A stretch of DNA of 64,000 nt, from assembly GCF_900176005.1 (NCBI RefSeq), contig NZ_LT838272.1, forward strand, positions 701,587 to 765,586. Reading direction: 5' to 3'. The notes under the pieces were generated by a model. That model saw only the letters and a list, made by a program, of their open reading frames with translations, searched no databases and was not told the DNA's origin. Each line of letters begins with the position of its first letter. Within the stretch, counting starts at the first letter, position 1. Positions 10,066 to 21,589 of the stretch are shown one piece after another. This stretch comes from Thermanaeromonas toyohensis ToBE (GTDB lineage: Bacteria; Bacillota; DSM-521; Neomoorellales; Neomoorellaceae). Both the position numbers and the translations under genes were made by a program.

Positions 10066-10151
10066 TTCTGGACCTTTTGGGGAATTGTCTGGATAAAATA
10101 CTGCCTTACGGCACAACTTAAGAAACAAAAGCATGTAGAAAGGAGCTTAAG

Positions 10152-11861
10152 TTGGTGCCGGAAAGCACTCTAAATCTTGGCGGAATGCTAGTTTTTTTGC
10201 AGGTTTTCCTGGCCGTGGTAGCCGCCATGTATCTAGCTAACCTTTTTAAAACCCAGCCAGGGAACCGGACAGCCATAGAAAAGGAATCCCGTAAGGAGCT
10301 AGAAAAACTTAAGCAATTACGCCAGATTGCCTTGACCGAGCCCCTCTCGGAAAAGACCCGTCCTACGAGTTTCGAAGAAATCATTGGCCAGGAAGAAGGC
10401 TTAAAAGCCCTACGAGCCGCCCTATGCGGACCTAATCCCCAACATGTGATCATCTATGGTCCTCCGGGAGTGGGCAAGACGGCGGCAGCCAGGCTAGTGC
10501 TAGAAGAGGCCAAGAAGAATCCCCTTTCGCCCTTCCGGGAGGATGCTCAGTTTGTGGAAGTAGATGGGGCTACTTCCCGTTTTGATGAGCGGGGTATTGC
10601 GGATCCCCTTATAGGGTCGGTACATGATCCTATTTACCAGGGGGCTGGTCCCTTGGGCCTGGCCGGTATTCCTCAACCTAAACCGGGAGCTGTTACTAAA
10701 GCCCACGGTGGTATATTGTTTATAGACGAGATAGGGGAGCTTCACCCCATCCAGATCAATAAGCTCCTGAAAGTGTTGGAAGATCGTAAAGTGCTGCTAG
10801 AGAGCGCCTATTATAGTTCAGAGGATACCAATATCCCGCCCCATATTCACGACATCTTTAAAAATGGGCTACCTGCCGATTTCCGGTTAGTGGGGGCCAC
10901 CACCAGGCTTCCACAGGAAATACCGGCGGCCATCCGTTCCCGTTGCATAGAAATTTATTTCCGCCCCCTCCTGCCGGAAGAGATCGGGAGGATCGTAAAA
11001 AATGCAGCTCGTAAAATAGAGCTATCCATTGAGGAGGAGGCAGTGGAGATTATAAAGCGGTACGCTACCAATGGTAGGGAAGCGGTAAATATGCTTCAAC
11101 TTGCGGCCGGGTTGGCTCTTACAGAAGGGCGCCGGGAGATCGCTAGCCAGGATGTGGAATGGGTGGTAAGCTGTGGCCAGTACTCGCCCAGGCCGCAAGC
11201 CCGGGTACCTTCAGAACCGCAGGTAGGGGTAGTTAATGGACTGGCGGTATACGGCCCTAATATGGGGATTCTAGTAGAATTGGAAGCCAGCGCACATTTT
11301 GTAGGTGGCCGACGGGGTCGAGTGGTAGTTACAGGTGTAGTGGAAGAAGAGGAGATGGGGGGACTGGAGGGCCGACGCCTAAAGAAGAAAAGTATGGCCC
11401 GTAACGCGGTGGACAATGTCTTGACTGTATTGAGAAGCCTCCTTAGCCTCGATCCCCTGGATTATGACGTACACCTTAATTTTGCTGGCTCTATTCCTGT
11501 GGACGGACCTTCTGCCGGAGTAGCCATGGTGGTAGCCCTTTACTCTGCCTTTACTGGCATTCCAGTAGACAATCGAGTGGCTATGACTGGAGAAGTTTCC
11601 TTGCGAGGTTTTGTACGTCCAGTAGGAGGGATAATACCTAAGGTGGAAGCTGCTCGCTTAGCGGGGGTTAAGAAAGTGCTTATACCGGCGGAAAACTGGC
11701 AAGAAAATTTCCGCCACCTCCGGGATATCGAGGTAATTCCTATACGCCGCGTACAGGAAGCCTTGGAATATGCCCTCTACCGGGAAAAGCAGATAAACAA
11801 TCGCGAAACCTTGGCCCACCATCCTCAAGTTTTAAGCGCTTCACCTTTGGTGTTTCGTTAA
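10152..11861 (+). CDS. lonB: ATP-dependent protease LonB, membrane-anchored
   Basis: AAA+ serine protease of the LonB type found in spore-forming Firmicutes. A single N-terminal membrane segment (about residues 10-30, MLVFLQVFLAVVAAMYLANL) replaces the large LonA N-domain. The AAA+ domain carries GPPGVGKT and FIDEIGEL, and the C-terminal Lon protease domain carries the catalytic Ser in DGPSAGVAM. 569 aa. The TTG start at 10152 has AAAGGAG eight bases upstream. It sits between clpX and lonA, the usual Firmicute order. Confidence 0.93.
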   Translation: MVPESTLNLGGMLVFLQVFLAVVAAMYLANLFKTQPGNRTAIEKESRKELEKLKQLRQIALTEPLSEKTRPTSFEEIIGQEEGLKALRAALCGPNPQHVIIYGPPGVGKTAAARLVLEEAKKNPLSPFREDAQFVEVDGATSRFDERGIADPLIGSVHDPIYQGAGPLGLAGIPQPKPGAVTKAHGGILFIDEIGELHPIQINKLLKVLEDRKVLLESAYYSSEDTNIPPHIHDIFKNGLPADFRLVGATTRLPQEIPAAIRSRCIEIYFRPLLPEEIGRIVKNAARKIELSIEEEAVEIIKRYATNGREAVNMLQLAAGLALTEGRREIASQDVEWVVSCGQYSPRPQARVPSEPQVGVVNGLAVYGPNMGILVELEASAHFVGGRRGRVVVTGVVEEEEMGGLEGRRLKKKSMARNAVDNVLTVLRSLLSLDPLDYDVHLNFAGSIPVDGPSAGVAMVVALYSAFTGIPVDNRVAMTGEVSLRGFVRPVGGIIPKVEAARLAGVKKVLIPAENWQENFRHLRDIEVIPIRRVQEALEYALYREKQINNRETLAHHPQVLSASPLVFR

Positions 11862-11985
11862 AGCTCTTCCTTCTACACCTGGGAACCGCTTTTTTCCTAT
11901 TGCGGAGGTAATCAACATTTCGTAGAATATAATGAAGACCTGGACGAGGAAGTGAGGGGTAAGGGACCTTATGGAGGTGTAAGCT

Positions 11986-14385
11986 TTGAGTCGGATTCTT
12001 CCTTTGCTTCCCTTACGGGGGGTTATCGTTTTTCCTTATACAGTGCTTCATTTGGATGTAGGGCGCGAGCGATCTATAAACGCCATCGAAGCTGCGATGG
12101 TTCGTGATAGAGAAATTTTCTTAGCCATGCAGAAGGAAGCCCAAACTGATGACCCGGGTGAAGAAGATATCTATGCTACTGGTACTGTAGCTGAGATTAA
12201 ACAATTGCTAAAGTTGCCCGGCGGTACTATAAGGATTCTTGTGGAGGGCTTAAGGCGGGGCAGAATAACCCGGTATTTGAGCTATGACCCCTATATGGCC
12301 GTAGAGATCCAGGAATATCGGGATGAAGGGGCCACCACCAACGAAGTAGAGGCCCTAATGCGTACCTTAATAAACGAGTTCGAGCATTACGTTAAAATGT
12401 CCAAGCGCATACCGCCGGAAACGGTTGTAGCTGTGGTGAGTTTAGAAGAGCCAGGACGGCTAGCAGATGTCATCGCTTCCCATTTAAATCTCAAACTGGT
12501 TGACAAGCAGGCTATACTTGAGGCCTTTAATATCCAAGAGCGCTTAGAGCTTTTATGCGAAATCCTGGCCCGGGAGAAGGAGATCCTCGAGCTTGAACGT
12601 AAGATAAATTTGCGGGTCAGGAAGCAGATGGAAAAAACCCAGAAGGAATATTATCTCCGGGAGCAAATAAAAGCCATCCAAAAAGAGCTAGGTGAGAAGG
12701 ATGAGCGGCAGGCTGAAGTTGAGGAGCTACGGGAAAAGATAGCCCAGGCTAAGCTACCTAAGGAAATAGAAGAGAGGGCTTTAAAAGAAGTGGAACGCCT
12801 GGAGAAAATGCCCCCCATGGCTGCTGAGGCTACAGTAGTGCGCAATTACCTGGATTGGCTCCTGGCTTTACCTTGGCAAAAGGAGACCCGCGATCGTCTG
12901 GATATCAAAGTAGCAGAGAAAATACTAAACGAGGATCATTACGGATTGGAGGAAGTTAAGGAAAGGATTCTAGAGTACTTGGCCATCCGCAAGCTGGCTA
13001 AGAAGATGCGTGGGCCTATTCTTTGCTTCGTAGGACCTCCAGGTGTAGGTAAAACTTCTCTGGCCAAGTCTATAGCTCGAGCTTTGCAGCGGAAGTTTGT
13101 GCGCATTTCCCTAGGAGGGGTACGGGACGAGGCGGAGATAAGGGGTCACCGGCGCACCTATGTGGGCGCCCTCCCTGGTCGTATCATCCAGGGTATGAAG
13201 CAGGCGGGTAGTAAAAATCCAGTATTCCTGCTGGATGAAATAGATAAGTTGAGTTCCGATTTCCGTGGAGATCCTGCCTCGGCTCTACTAGAAGTCCTAG
13301 ATCCAGAACAGAACTATATGTTTAGCGACCACTATATTGAAGCCCCCTTCGATCTGTCCAAGGTTATGTTTATAACTACAGCCAATGTAGAGTATTCGAT
13401 CCCCCGGCCCCTTTTAGACCGTATGGAGGTCATCCGTATACCTGGGTACACGGAAGAAGAGAAGATAAAAATAGCCGAGCTTCACCTCATCCCCAAACAG
13501 CTAAAGGAGCACGGCTTAAAGAAGGAACAGCTTATTATTTCTGAGAATGCCTTGCGCCGCATAATCCGGGAATACACCAGGGAGGCGGGGGTAAGGAATC
13601 TTGAGCGGCAGATAGCCAAGTTATGCCGCAAGACAGCTAAAGAGATTGTTAGTGGCAATACTACCGCGGTAAAAGTGACAGCTCAAAATGTAGATAATTT
13701 CTTAGGAGTGCCCCGTTACCGTCATACTCTTGCTGAAGAGGCGGAGGTAGTGGGTGTGGCCCGGGGGCTGGCCTGGACTGAAGTGGGCGGTGAAGTCCTC
13801 AACGTGGAAGTGGCGGTACTCCCTGGGAAGGGCAATCTGACTTTGACCGGGAAGCTTGGCGATGTAATGAAGGAGTCTGCCTACGCTGGATTTAGCTACC
13901 TGCGTTCCCGGGCGAAAGAATTAGGCCTGCCCCTTGACTTCCACGAAAAGAATGATGTGCATATCCATGTCCCGGAGGGAGCTATACCCAAGGACGGACC
14001 TTCGGCCGGTATCACTATGGCTACGGCCATGGCTTCGGCCCTTATGGGTGTGCCTGTACGGAATGATGTAGCTATGACCGGGGAGATAACCTTACGAGGC
14101 AGGGTATTGTCGGTGGGTGGAATTAAGGAAAAAGTGTTGGCTGCCCACCGGGCCGGTATAAAGACCGTTATTTTACCCAAAGACAATGAGAAAAATCTAG
14201 AGGAGATACCCCCCCAGGTGAAGCGGAAGCTTAAATTTGTTCTGGTGGAGCATATGGATGAGGTTCTAAAAGAAGCTTTGGTACCCTTTGAACGGTCTTC
14301 TAGGCAGCCAGCGACAGAAGTAAAAGAAGCCCGGGAAGAGGCGATAACGCAACAGCCCTTGACACATCTTGCCTTAAGTCGCTAA
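11986..14385 (+). CDS. lon: ATP-dependent protease La (LonA)
   Basis: Cytosolic AAA+ protease for damaged and regulatory proteins. The N-terminal substrate domain starts [15 protein letters not shown] coiled-coil region follows at about residues 190-290, then Walker A GPPGVGKT and the protease domain, with catalytic Ser673 in DGPSAGITM and Lys716 in GGIKEK. 799 aa. TTG start with GGAGGTG upstream. Its transcription ends at the terminator before valS. Confidence 0.97.
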   Translation: MSRILPLLPLRGVIVFPYTVLHLDVGRERSINAIEAAMVRDREIFLAMQKEAQTDDPGEEDIYATGTVAEIKQLLKLPGGTIRILVEGLRRGRITRYLSYDPYMAVEIQEYRDEGATTNEVEALMRTLINEFEHYVKMSKRIPPETVVAVVSLEEPGRLADVIASHLNLKLVDKQAILEAFNIQERLELLCEILAREKEILELERKINLRVRKQMEKTQKEYYLREQIKAIQKELGEKDERQAEVEELREKIAQAKLPKEIEERALKEVERLEKMPPMAAEATVVRNYLDWLLALPWQKETRDRLDIKVAEKILNEDHYGLEEVKERILEYLAIRKLAKKMRGPILCFVGPPGVGKTSLAKSIARALQRKFVRISLGGVRDEAEIRGHRRTYVGALPGRIIQGMKQAGSKNPVFLLDEIDKLSSDFRGDPASALLEVLDPEQNYMFSDHYIEAPFDLSKVMFITTANVEYSIPRPLLDRMEVIRIPGYTEEEKIKIAELHLIPKQLKEHGLKKEQLIISENALRRIIREYTREAGVRNLERQIAKLCRKTAKEIVSGNTTAVKVTAQNVDNFLGVPRYRHTLAEEAEVVGVARGLAWTEVGGEVLNVEVAVLPGKGNLTLTGKLGDVMKESAYAGFSYLRSRAKELGLPLDFHEKNDVHIHVPEGAIPKDGPSAGITMATAMASALMGVPVRNDVAMTGEITLRGRVLSVGGIKEKVLAAHRAGIKTVILPKDNEKNLEEIPPQVKRKLKFVLVEHMDEVLKEALVPFERSSRQPATEVKEAREEAITQQPLTHLALSR

Positions 14386-14411
14386 GATATTACAAGGACA
14401 AGGATATTTTT

Positions 14412-14444
14412 CCCTCGTCCCTGCGGCGGATGAGGGGTTTTTTT
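14412..14444 (+). terminator. Terminator between lon and valS
   Basis: Nine-base arms CCCTCGTCC and GGATGAGGG (one G-T pair) followed by a run of eight or more T. Confidence 0.88.
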
Positions 14445-14472
14445 CTAAGAGAACCCTAAGGAGGAAGCGGGC

Positions 14473-17139
14473 GTGCCATCAGTTCAGGAATTACCCTCTG
14501 TCTATAACCCGCATAAGGTAGAAAATAAGTGGTATCGGGTTTGGGAGGAAGCTGGGTATTTCCGCGCGCCAGTGGAAAATAGAGGCGACCGAAAACCCTT
14601 TAGCGTAGTGATGCCCCCCCCTAACGTTACGGGGAGCCTCCATCTAGGACATGCCCTGGATAACACCCTCCAGGACATCCTGGTTCGCTGGCACCGGATG
14701 CGGGGGGATGCCACCCTCTGGCTACCTGGGACGGATCATGCAGGCATAGCCACCCAAGCCCGGGTAGAAGAAGAGCTAGCCAAAGAAGGGATTAGCAAGT
14801 ACGACCTGGGTCGAGAAAAATTCCTAGAACGGGTATGGGCCTGGAAAGAGGAGTATGGTACCCGTATCACTCAGCAGCTGCGCCGCCTGGGGGCTTCCTG
14901 CGACTGGAGTCGGGAGCGTTTCACCATGGATGCAGGGTGTTCCCGGGCCGTACGGGAAGTTTTTGTACGCCTTTACCAGGAAGGCTTGATCTATCGCGGA
15001 GATTATATTATAAACTGGTGCCCGCGCTGTGCTACAGTTATATCGGATATTGAAGTTGAACATGAGGAAGAACCAGGACACCTATGGTATATACTTTACC
15101 CCTTTAAAGAGGGGCAGGGCGGTATAACGGTAGCCACTACCCGTCCAGAAACCATGCTGGGGGATACGGCTGTAGCTGTGCACCCGGATGATGAACGCTA
15201 CCGCGAATTCGTTGGTCGTACAGTAATTTTGCCCCTCCTAAACCGCGAAATACCTGTTATTGCTGATGAATATGTAGATCCTAGCTTCGGTACCGGGGCT
15301 GTAAAGATTACCCCAGCTCACGACCCCAACGATTTTGAAGTGGGCAGGCGCCATGGGCTCCCCTCCATCACGGTTATTGGAAAAGATGCTATAATGACAA
15401 CCGAAGCTGGTCCCTATGTTGGCCTGGACCGTTATACCTGCCGGGAAAAGGTGGTAAAGGATTTAGAGACGCAAGGGTACCTCATTAAAGTAGAGGAACA
15501 TACCCATGCGGTAGGCCATTGTTACCGGTGCGGAACGGTTATAGAACCCTTAGTATCTCCCCAGTGGTTTGTGCGTATGAAACCCTTGGCCGAGCCTGCC
15601 ATCCAGGCTGCTTTAGAAGGACGGGTGCGGTTTGTACCGGAGCGTTTTACTAAGATCTATCTTAACTGGCTGGAGAACATCCGAGACTGGTGTATATCCC
15701 GCCAGCTTTGGTGGGGCCATCGTATACCTGTATGGTATTGCCAGCAGTGCGGGGAAGTTATCTGCAGCACTGAGGACCCCATAGAGTGCCCGGCCTGCAG
15801 TAGCACCGCCCTGGAGCAGGACCCAGATGTACTTGATACTTGGTTTAGTTCTGCCTTATGGCCTTTTTCTACCATGGGGTGGCCGGACAAGACTCCGGAG
15901 CTTGCCCTGTACTATCCTACCTCGGTTTTAGTCACGGGCAGGGATATTATTTTCTTCTGGGTAGCCCGAATGCTTTTCATGGGCCTTAAGTTTATGGGTG
16001 AGGTGCCTTTCAGGGAAGTCCTTATCCATGGTCTGGTTTTGGATGCCCAGGGCCGCAAGATGAGTAAGTCCTTAGGAAATGGTGTGGACCCTATGGATGT
16101 AATTGAAGAGTATGGGGCTGATACTTTACGCTTCATGTTGATCACGGGTAATACTCCAGGGAACGATCTTCGCTTCCATCCAGAAAGATTAGAGAGCACC
16201 CGCAATTTCTGTAATAAGATCTGGAACGCTGCCCGTTTTGTGCTTTTAAATCTTAAAGATTTTAACCCGGAAGGGGAAAGGGCTCCCTATACCCTGCCGG
16301 ATCGCTGGATATTAAGCCGCCTTAATACTGTCGTGGATGAAGTCACTAAAAACATGGAGGATTACGAAATAGGGGAAGCGGCTAGAAGCTTATATGAATT
16401 TTTCTGGGGAGAGTTCTGCGACTGGTATATAGAACTCGCCAAGATCCGCCTCTACGGGGAGGATAAACGAGCCAAGAGTACAGCTCAAAAGGTACTATTA
16501 GAAGTCTTAGAGACTTTCCTTAAGCTCCTACATCCCTTTATGCCCTTTATTACCGAAGAAATATGGCATTACCTCCCTGGGGAAAGGTCAAGCATCATGA
16601 TAAGCCCTTGGCCTAAGGCTCAGGCCCAAGCGATAGACCCTGAGGCCGAAGAAGCCATGTCCTTAATTACTGAGGTAATCCGGGCCATCCGTAACTTAAG
16701 GAGTGAAATGCGGGTTACTCCTGGGCGGAAAGTTCGGGTTATCCTGGTGGCAGCGGGAGAGAAAATTCGCCAGGTGTTAGAGGAAGCTTGTAGCTACTTC
16801 AGCGCCCTGGCCCAGGCCGAGCCAGTGGAAATACTGGCTGGCCGGGAGCAGCCTTTGCCTAAGGCAGTCTCAGCTGTATGCGGAGGGGTAGAAGTATATC
16901 TGCCCTTGGAAGGCCTTGTGGATTATGAAAAAGAAATAACCAGGCTAGAAAAAGAGTTAGCTACCACTCAGAAAGAGCTAGCTCGGGTGCAAGGGAAACT
17001 AGCTAATCCTGATTTTCTAGCTAAAGCGCCAGCTGAAGTGGTGGAGAAGGAACGGAATAAGGCAGAAGAGCTACAGGCTAAGGAAGAGGCCCTACGCCAA
17101 CGCCTGTCTTCTTTAAAGAGCAGAGGTGAAAGGGATTGA
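14473..17139 (+). CDS. valS: Valyl-tRNA synthetase
   Basis: Class I synthetase charging tRNA-Val. The HIGH-type motif is HLGHALD near the N-terminus and the KMSKS motif is [10 protein letters not shown]. The editing domain contains [17 protein letters not shown]. Zinc-finger-like cysteine pairs occur around residue 425 (CQQCGEVIC and CPAC). The C-terminal coiled coil (about residues 820-885) is the tRNA-binding arm. 888 aa. GTG start behind AAGGAGG. No T-box motif is visible in the short leader, so regulation by uncharged tRNA is not supported. Confidence 0.97.
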   Translation: MPSVQELPSVYNPHKVENKWYRVWEEAGYFRAPVENRGDRKPFSVVMPPPNVTGSLHLGHALDNTLQDILVRWHRMRGDATLWLPGTDHAGIATQARVEEELAKEGISKYDLGREKFLERVWAWKEEYGTRITQQLRRLGASCDWSRERFTMDAGCSRAVREVFVRLYQEGLIYRGDYIINWCPRCATVISDIEVEHEEEPGHLWYILYPFKEGQGGITVATTRPETMLGDTAVAVHPDDERYREFVGRTVILPLLNREIPVIADEYVDPSFGTGAVKITPAHDPNDFEVGRRHGLPSITVIGKDAIMTTEAGPYVGLDRYTCREKVVKDLETQGYLIKVEEHTHAVGHCYRCGTVIEPLVSPQWFVRMKPLAEPAIQAALEGRVRFVPERFTKIYLNWLENIRDWCISRQLWWGHRIPVWYCQQCGEVICSTEDPIECPACSSTALEQDPDVLDTWFSSALWPFSTMGWPDKTPELALYYPTSVLVTGRDIIFFWVARMLFMGLKFMGEVPFREVLIHGLVLDAQGRKMSKSLGNGVDPMDVIEEYGADTLRFMLITGNTPGNDLRFHPERLESTRNFCNKIWNAARFVLLNLKDFNPEGERAPYTLPDRWILSRLNTVVDEVTKNMEDYEIGEAARSLYEFFWGEFCDWYIELAKIRLYGEDKRAKSTAQKVLLEVLETFLKLLHPFMPFITEEIWHYLPGERSSIMISPWPKAQAQAIDPEAEEAMSLITEVIRAIRNLRSEMRVTPGRKVRVILVAAGEKIRQVLEEACSYFSALAQAEPVEILAGREQPLPKAVSAVCGGVEVYLPLEGLVDYEKEITRLEKELATTQKELARVQGKLANPDFLAKAPAEVVEKERNKAEELQAKEEALRQRLSSLKSRGERD

Positions 17140-18458
17140 ACTACCACCAAGCCCTAAAGTTCTTACGCCAGCTTACTAAGTTTGGCATCAACCTTGGCTT
17201 AGGCCGTATGGAGGAGCTGCTGCGGCGGTTGGGGGATCCCCACCGGCGGCTCCGTTTTTTTCATATTGGGGGAACCAATGGTAAGGGTTCGGTAGCGGCT
17301 ATGGTGGCAACTATACTACAGGTTGCAGGCTACCGGGTAGGCCTTTTCACTTCCCCCCATTTGCATAGTTACACTGAGCGTATCCGCTTAGATGGTCAGG
17401 AGATCCCGAAAGAAGACGTAGCTTATCTTTTAACTCTCCTGCGACCTGTTCTAGAGGATATGGTAAAGGATGGCTTTGAACATCCTACAGAGTTTGAGGT
17501 AACTACCGCCCTGGCGTTGTATTATTTTGCAGAAGTAAAGCCTGATTATGTAGTACTAGAGGTAGGGTTAGGAGGTTCCATTGATTCTACTAACATAATT
17601 CCTGCTTCGGAAGTGAGTATAATCACCAACGTAGGGTTAGATCATATGGAGTACTTGGGTGCCACCCTTCCGGAAATAGCCCGGGAAAAGGCCGGTATAA
17701 TTAAAGAAGATGGTGTGGTGGTTACTGGTGTGGATAAACCTGAACCCTTGGAGGTAATTGAAAAGGCTTGCCAGCAAAAAGGGGCCACCCTTTACCGGCT
17801 AGGAAGGGACATCCACTTTAAAGAAGTGGCTCTTTCCCAGGAAGGGGGAGAGTTAGACTGGGAAGGGTTGGGCCGGTGTTACCAGGGGCTTAAGATATCC
17901 CTTCTAGGACGCCACCAGCTTATTAACGCCTCTCTAGCTGTGGCCGCCATTGAAGCTGCCCGCCGGCACCGGGGTCTAAGGGTTACTGAAGACCAGATCA
18001 GGGAAGGTCTAGCGAAGGTTTTTTGGCCTGGCCGGCTAGAAGTTGTGGGTAAAAATCCCCTGGTAATTTTAGACGGAGCCCACAATTACGATGGCGCCCT
18101 AGCTTTAAAGCAGGCTTTAGAAGAAATTTTTTCTTATCGCCACCTAATTTTGGTTTTAGGAATGCTGGCGGATAAGGAAAGGGAAAAGATGGTAAGTTTA
18201 TTGGCTCCCCTGGCCCAAAGAGTGATAGTGACGCGACCGAATAGCCCCAGGGCCGGGGACTGGGAAAAACTAGCCTTTTATGCCAGGCGGTTTACACCCC
18301 ATGTACAAGCAGTTAGGAACATTTCCCAAGCTTTACAGATAGCTTTAAGTCTAGCAGGGCCTGAGGACTTGATTTGCGCCACTGGATCTTTGTACATGAT
18401 AGCTGACGCTAGGAAATGGTTTCTAAAGCATAAAAAAGAGGATTTTGCAGTTAAATAG
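17136..18458 (+). CDS. folC: Folylpolyglutamate synthase / dihydrofolate synthase
   Basis: Mur-ligase-family enzyme adding glutamate to folates. P-loop [12 protein letters not shown], followed by the [14 protein letters not shown] signature. 440 aa. The TTG start overlaps the valS stop by 4 nt, so the two are co-translated. In an acetogen-like organism polyglutamylated tetrahydrofolate also serves the methyl branch of the Wood-Ljungdahl pathway; this is inference. Confidence 0.94.
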   Translation: MNYHQALKFLRQLTKFGINLGLGRMEELLRRLGDPHRRLRFFHIGGTNGKGSVAAMVATILQVAGYRVGLFTSPHLHSYTERIRLDGQEIPKEDVAYLLTLLRPVLEDMVKDGFEHPTEFEVTTALALYYFAEVKPDYVVLEVGLGGSIDSTNIIPASEVSIITNVGLDHMEYLGATLPEIAREKAGIIKEDGVVVTGVDKPEPLEVIEKACQQKGATLYRLGRDIHFKEVALSQEGGELDWEGLGRCYQGLKISLLGRHQLINASLAVAAIEAARRHRGLRVTEDQIREGLAKVFWPGRLEVVGKNPLVILDGAHNYDGALALKQALEEIFSYRHLILVLGMLADKEREKMVSLLAPLAQRVIVTRPNSPRAGDWEKLAFYARRFTPHVQAVRNISQALQIALSLAGPEDLICATGSLYMIADARKWFLKHKKEDFAVK

Positions 18459-18495
18459 CGAATAGGACAAAATCAAGGTTTGGAACAAGGAGGAG

Positions 18496-19158
18496 ATGAA
18501 AGTGCTAAAGACACTGAAGATCCCCGAGGCCACTATAATGCGCCTTTCGGTATATTCGCGTTTCTTAGCAGAGGCAGATCGCCAGGGTATAGTGACTATT
18601 TCTTCCGGAGAGATAGCGGAAGGGGTAGGGGTTAGCCCGGCTCAGGTACGTAAAGACCTAGCTTATTTTGGTGAGTTTGGTACCCGCGGGGTGGGCTACA
18701 ATGTAAAAGACCTGTACTGGCATATTATAAAAATACTGGGCCTCAATACTACCTGGCCCATGGTCATAATCGGGGCCGGGAACTTAGGAACCGCCTTATC
18801 CATGTACGGTGGTTTTCGTGAGAGGGGCTTTAAGATAGTAGGCATCTTTGATATAGCCCCCCATAAGATAGGTTACCGCTTAAACGGAGTAGAAATTTAC
18901 AGCATGGATAGGTTAGCGGAGATAATTGAGAGAGAGAAGGCCCAGATCGCCATAATTGCGGTACCAGCCGATCAAGCACAAATTGTGGCGGATGAGCTCG
19001 CTAAGACTTCCATTCGCGGCATTCTAAACTTTGCGCCTCGGGTGATCAATGTACCAGACCATATTGAGGTACGCAATGTAGATTTAACTGTTAACTTAGA
19101 GATTTTAACCTTTAACCTAGCCTTCCGAAAAAACCTTAAGGCGTACCAAGAGGCCTAA
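18496..19158 (+). CDS. rex: Redox-sensing transcriptional repressor Rex
   Basis: Homodimeric repressor that releases DNA when the NADH/NAD+ ratio rises. It typically controls fermentation and hydrogen-metabolism genes in Clostridia. An N-terminal winged helix (VSPAQVRKDLAYFGEFGTRG) is followed by a Rossmann domain with GAGNLGTALSMY. 220 aa. ATG after AAGGAGGAG. I did not find a convincing Rex operator in this window. Confidence 0.95.
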   Translation: MKVLKTLKIPEATIMRLSVYSRFLAEADRQGIVTISSGEIAEGVGVSPAQVRKDLAYFGEFGTRGVGYNVKDLYWHIIKILGLNTTWPMVIIGAGNLGTALSMYGGFRERGFKIVGIFDIAPHKIGYRLNGVEIYSMDRLAEIIEREKAQIAIIAVPADQAQIVADELAKTSIRGILNFAPRVINVPDHIEVRNVDLTVNLEILTFNLAFRKNLKAYQEA

Positions 19159-19182
19159 AGGCGCTGGAAGGAGAGGCTTAAA

Positions 19183-19779
19183 TTGCCACAGTTAGTTTTG
19201 GCTTCGGCTTCGCCCCGGAGGCAAAGGCTTTTAGCCCAGTTAGGTCTTGATTTTTTGACCATTCCCAGCGATATTGAAGAAGGGGATTATGCTGGTCTGC
19301 ATACTGGCCTGCCTCCTGCGGAGCGGGTGACAGCCCTGGCTCGGGCCAAGGCGGAAATGGTGGCCCGGGGCTTATCTGATGCTATAGTCCTGGGAGCCGA
19401 TACCATTGTGGTATGCCAGGGACAGGTGCTGGGTAAGCCGGCCTCGGCCGAAGAGGCGGAAGCCATGCTTTCCTTCTTAAGCGGGAAAAGCCACGAAGTT
19501 TATACAGGGATAGCGTTGGTCAGGGTCCCGGGCATGATTTTCCGGCAGGCCTGGGAACGTACAGAAGTGCGTTTCCGCCAGCTTAGTGCACGAGAGATCA
19601 AGGCCTACGTGGCTACTGGTGAGCCCTTGGATAAGGCTGGAGCGTACGGTATCCAAGGCTTAGGAGCTCTCTTAGTAGAAAGTATTTGCGGTGACTTTTT
19701 TAATGTGGTGGGGTTGCCCCTGGTACGCACGGTAGCCCTTTTACAGGAGTTCGGGATCGATCCGTGGAATAGGACCTAG
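19183..19779 (+). CDS. maf: Maf-family nucleoside triphosphate pyrophosphatase
   Basis: Hydrolyses dTTP/UTP or modified nucleotides and is linked to septum inhibition. Starts with the family signature LASASPRRQRLL, has the catalytic region VLGADTIV and ends in the SICGDFFNVVGLPL motif. 198 aa, TTG start. It lies directly ahead of radC and mreBCD, the standard Firmicute order. Confidence 0.94.
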   Translation: MPQLVLASASPRRQRLLAQLGLDFLTIPSDIEEGDYAGLHTGLPPAERVTALARAKAEMVARGLSDAIVLGADTIVVCQGQVLGKPASAEEAEAMLSFLSGKSHEVYTGIALVRVPGMIFRQAWERTEVRFRQLSAREIKAYVATGEPLDKAGAYGIQGLGALLVESICGDFFNVVGLPLVRTVALLQEFGIDPWNRT

Positions 19780-19816
19780 CCTCTAAAGGGAGGCCCAGGA
19801 AGGATGCAGGGGAAGA

Positions 19817-20506
19817 ATGGCACGCTACCCAGGAAGAACTATTAAGGATCTACCTGAAGACTTGCGACCACGGGAGCGAATGTTAGCTTTCGGCGCCCAG
19901 TCCCTCTCTAATGCTGAGTTGTTGGCCATTCTTATAAGGACAGGCACCCCGCAGGAGACAGCCCTAGAATTAGCTCAAAGGCTTTTATCCCAACCTGGGG
20001 GCTTACGTTACTTGGCGGAAACCTCTTTAGAAGAACTTAAAGACCAAAAGGGTATCGGGTTAGCTAAGGCTGCCCAAATCAAGGCGGCCATTGAGCTAGG
20101 GCGAAGGCTAAGAATCTTTCGGCCGGAGAGGCCTTTGATCCATACCCCAGCTGATGCCGCCCATCTCCTTATGGACGAGATGAGATACCTGGACCGGGAG
20201 CACTTCCGCACCATTTCCCTTAACACCAAGAATCGGGTCCTGGCTATAGATAATGTGGCGGTGGGTAGCCTCAACTCTTCCTTTGTGCATCCCCGGGAGG
20301 TCTTTAAAGGACCGGTGCGGAGGAGTGCGGCAGCTGTTATCTTGGTCCACAACCATCCCAGTGGAGATCCTTCACCTAGCCTGGAAGATATACAGGTTAC
20401 CAGGCGGTTGGTGGAAGCAGGCAAAATCCTGGGAATAGAAGTTTTGGACCACCTTATTTTAGGAGACGGTTCTTTTGTCAGTATGAAAGAGAAGGGTTTG
20501 CTATAA
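19817..20506 (+). CDS. radC: RadC-like JAB-domain protein
   Basis: Conserved protein of uncertain role, formerly thought to act in DNA repair. An N-terminal helix-hairpin-helix region is followed by a JAB/MPN metalloprotease-like domain with HNHPSGDPSPSLEDI (metal-binding His-x-His and Asp). 229 aa. Located between maf and mreB as in many Firmicutes. Confidence 0.92.
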   Translation: MARYPGRTIKDLPEDLRPRERMLAFGAQSLSNAELLAILIRTGTPQETALELAQRLLSQPGGLRYLAETSLEELKDQKGIGLAKAAQIKAAIELGRRLRIFRPERPLIHTPADAAHLLMDEMRYLDREHFRTISLNTKNRVLAIDNVAVGSLNSSFVHPREVFKGPVRRSAAAVILVHNHPSGDPSPSLEDIQVTRRLVEAGKILGIEVLDHLILGDGSFVSMKEKGLL

Positions 20507-20533
20507 ATTCCTTTTTAGGAAGGAGAAAGAGTC

Positions 20534-21574
20534 ATGGTTTTTGCCCGGGATATCGGGATCGACTTAGGTACTGCTAATACCTTAGTTTACGTCCGTGGAA
20601 AAGGTATCGTCTTGCGGGAACCCTCAGTAGTGGCCATCCGCCGGGACACAGGTCAGGTTTTAGCTGTGGGTGAGGCTGCCAAAAGGATGATCGGTCGTAC
20701 GCCGGGGGACATTGTTGCTATCCGGCCTTTAAAGGATGGTGTAATAGCTGATTTCGACGTTACCCAGAGTATGTTGCGTTATTTTATACAGAAGGTGATC
20801 CCTAAAGGCTTTTTTGTACGCCCCCGGGTGGTGGTGGGGGTCCCTTCGGGGGTTACTGCTGTAGAAGAAAGGGCTGTACGGGAAGCAGCTATCCAAGCTG
20901 GTGCAAAGGAGGCTTATCCTATTGAAGAACCTATGGCTGCAGCCATAGGTGCTGGCCTTCCTGTATATGAACCTACGGGGAATATGATAGTGGATATCGG
21001 TGGAGGAACCACAGAAGTAGCTGTTATCTCCCTAGGAGGTATTGTTACTTCCCGGTCTATCCGCATTGGTGGCGACGAAATGGATGAAGCCATCGCCCAG
21101 CACATTAAAAGGAACTATAACTTAATGATAGGCGAGCGTACAGCTGAAGAGATCAAGATCGAGATAGGCGCTGCCTATTTCGGGAATACAGAGGAGGACG
21201 AAGCCCGCAGGAAACGCACTTATGCTGTTCGTGGGCGCGACCTAGTTACTGGCCTGCCTAAAACCATAGAGGTTACGGCCGAAGAGATTAAAGAAGCCCT
21301 TTCCGAACCGGTGGCAGCTATCTTAGAAGCTATAAAAGTTTGCCTGGAACGCACCCCTCCTGAGCTAGCTGCTGATCTTATGGATAGGGGTATCGTTATG
21401 GCTGGAGGAGGTGCGCTGCTTTGGGGTTTGGATCGCTTAGTGAGCCAGGAGACCGGCATGCCGGTGAATTTAGCCGAAGATCCCCTTACTGCAGTAGCTT
21501 TAGGTACTGGGAAAGTGCTGGAAAATCTAGAGGAACTAAAACGAGTGCTTTTTGCGGTCCGGCGGCACGGGTAG
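20534..21574 (+). CDS. mreB: Rod-shape-determining actin homologue MreB
   Basis: Actin-like ATPase filament that guides lateral cell-wall synthesis. Phosphate-binding segments [11 protein letters not shown] and [17 protein letters not shown], and adenosine motif MAGGGALL. 346 aa. First gene of the shape operon mreBCD-mrdA. Confidence 0.97.
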   Translation: MVFARDIGIDLGTANTLVYVRGKGIVLREPSVVAIRRDTGQVLAVGEAAKRMIGRTPGDIVAIRPLKDGVIADFDVTQSMLRYFIQKVIPKGFFVRPRVVVGVPSGVTAVEERAVREAAIQAGAKEAYPIEEPMAAAIGAGLPVYEPTGNMIVDIGGGTTEVAVISLGGIVTSRSIRIGGDEMDEAIAQHIKRNYNLMIGERTAEEIKIEIGAAYFGNTEEDEARRKRTYAVRGRDLVTGLPKTIEVTAEEIKEALSEPVAAILEAIKVCLERTPPELAADLMDRGIVMAGGGALLWGLDRLVSQETGMPVNLAEDPLTAVALGTGKVLENLEELKRVLFAVRRHG

Positions 21575-21589
21575 AAGGGGTGTCTTACC

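Noticed and set aside
14386-14472. T-box leader before valS
   Set aside because: Only 87 nt with a simple terminator for lon; no GGGTGGNACCGCG-type T-box sequence or specifier stem visible.
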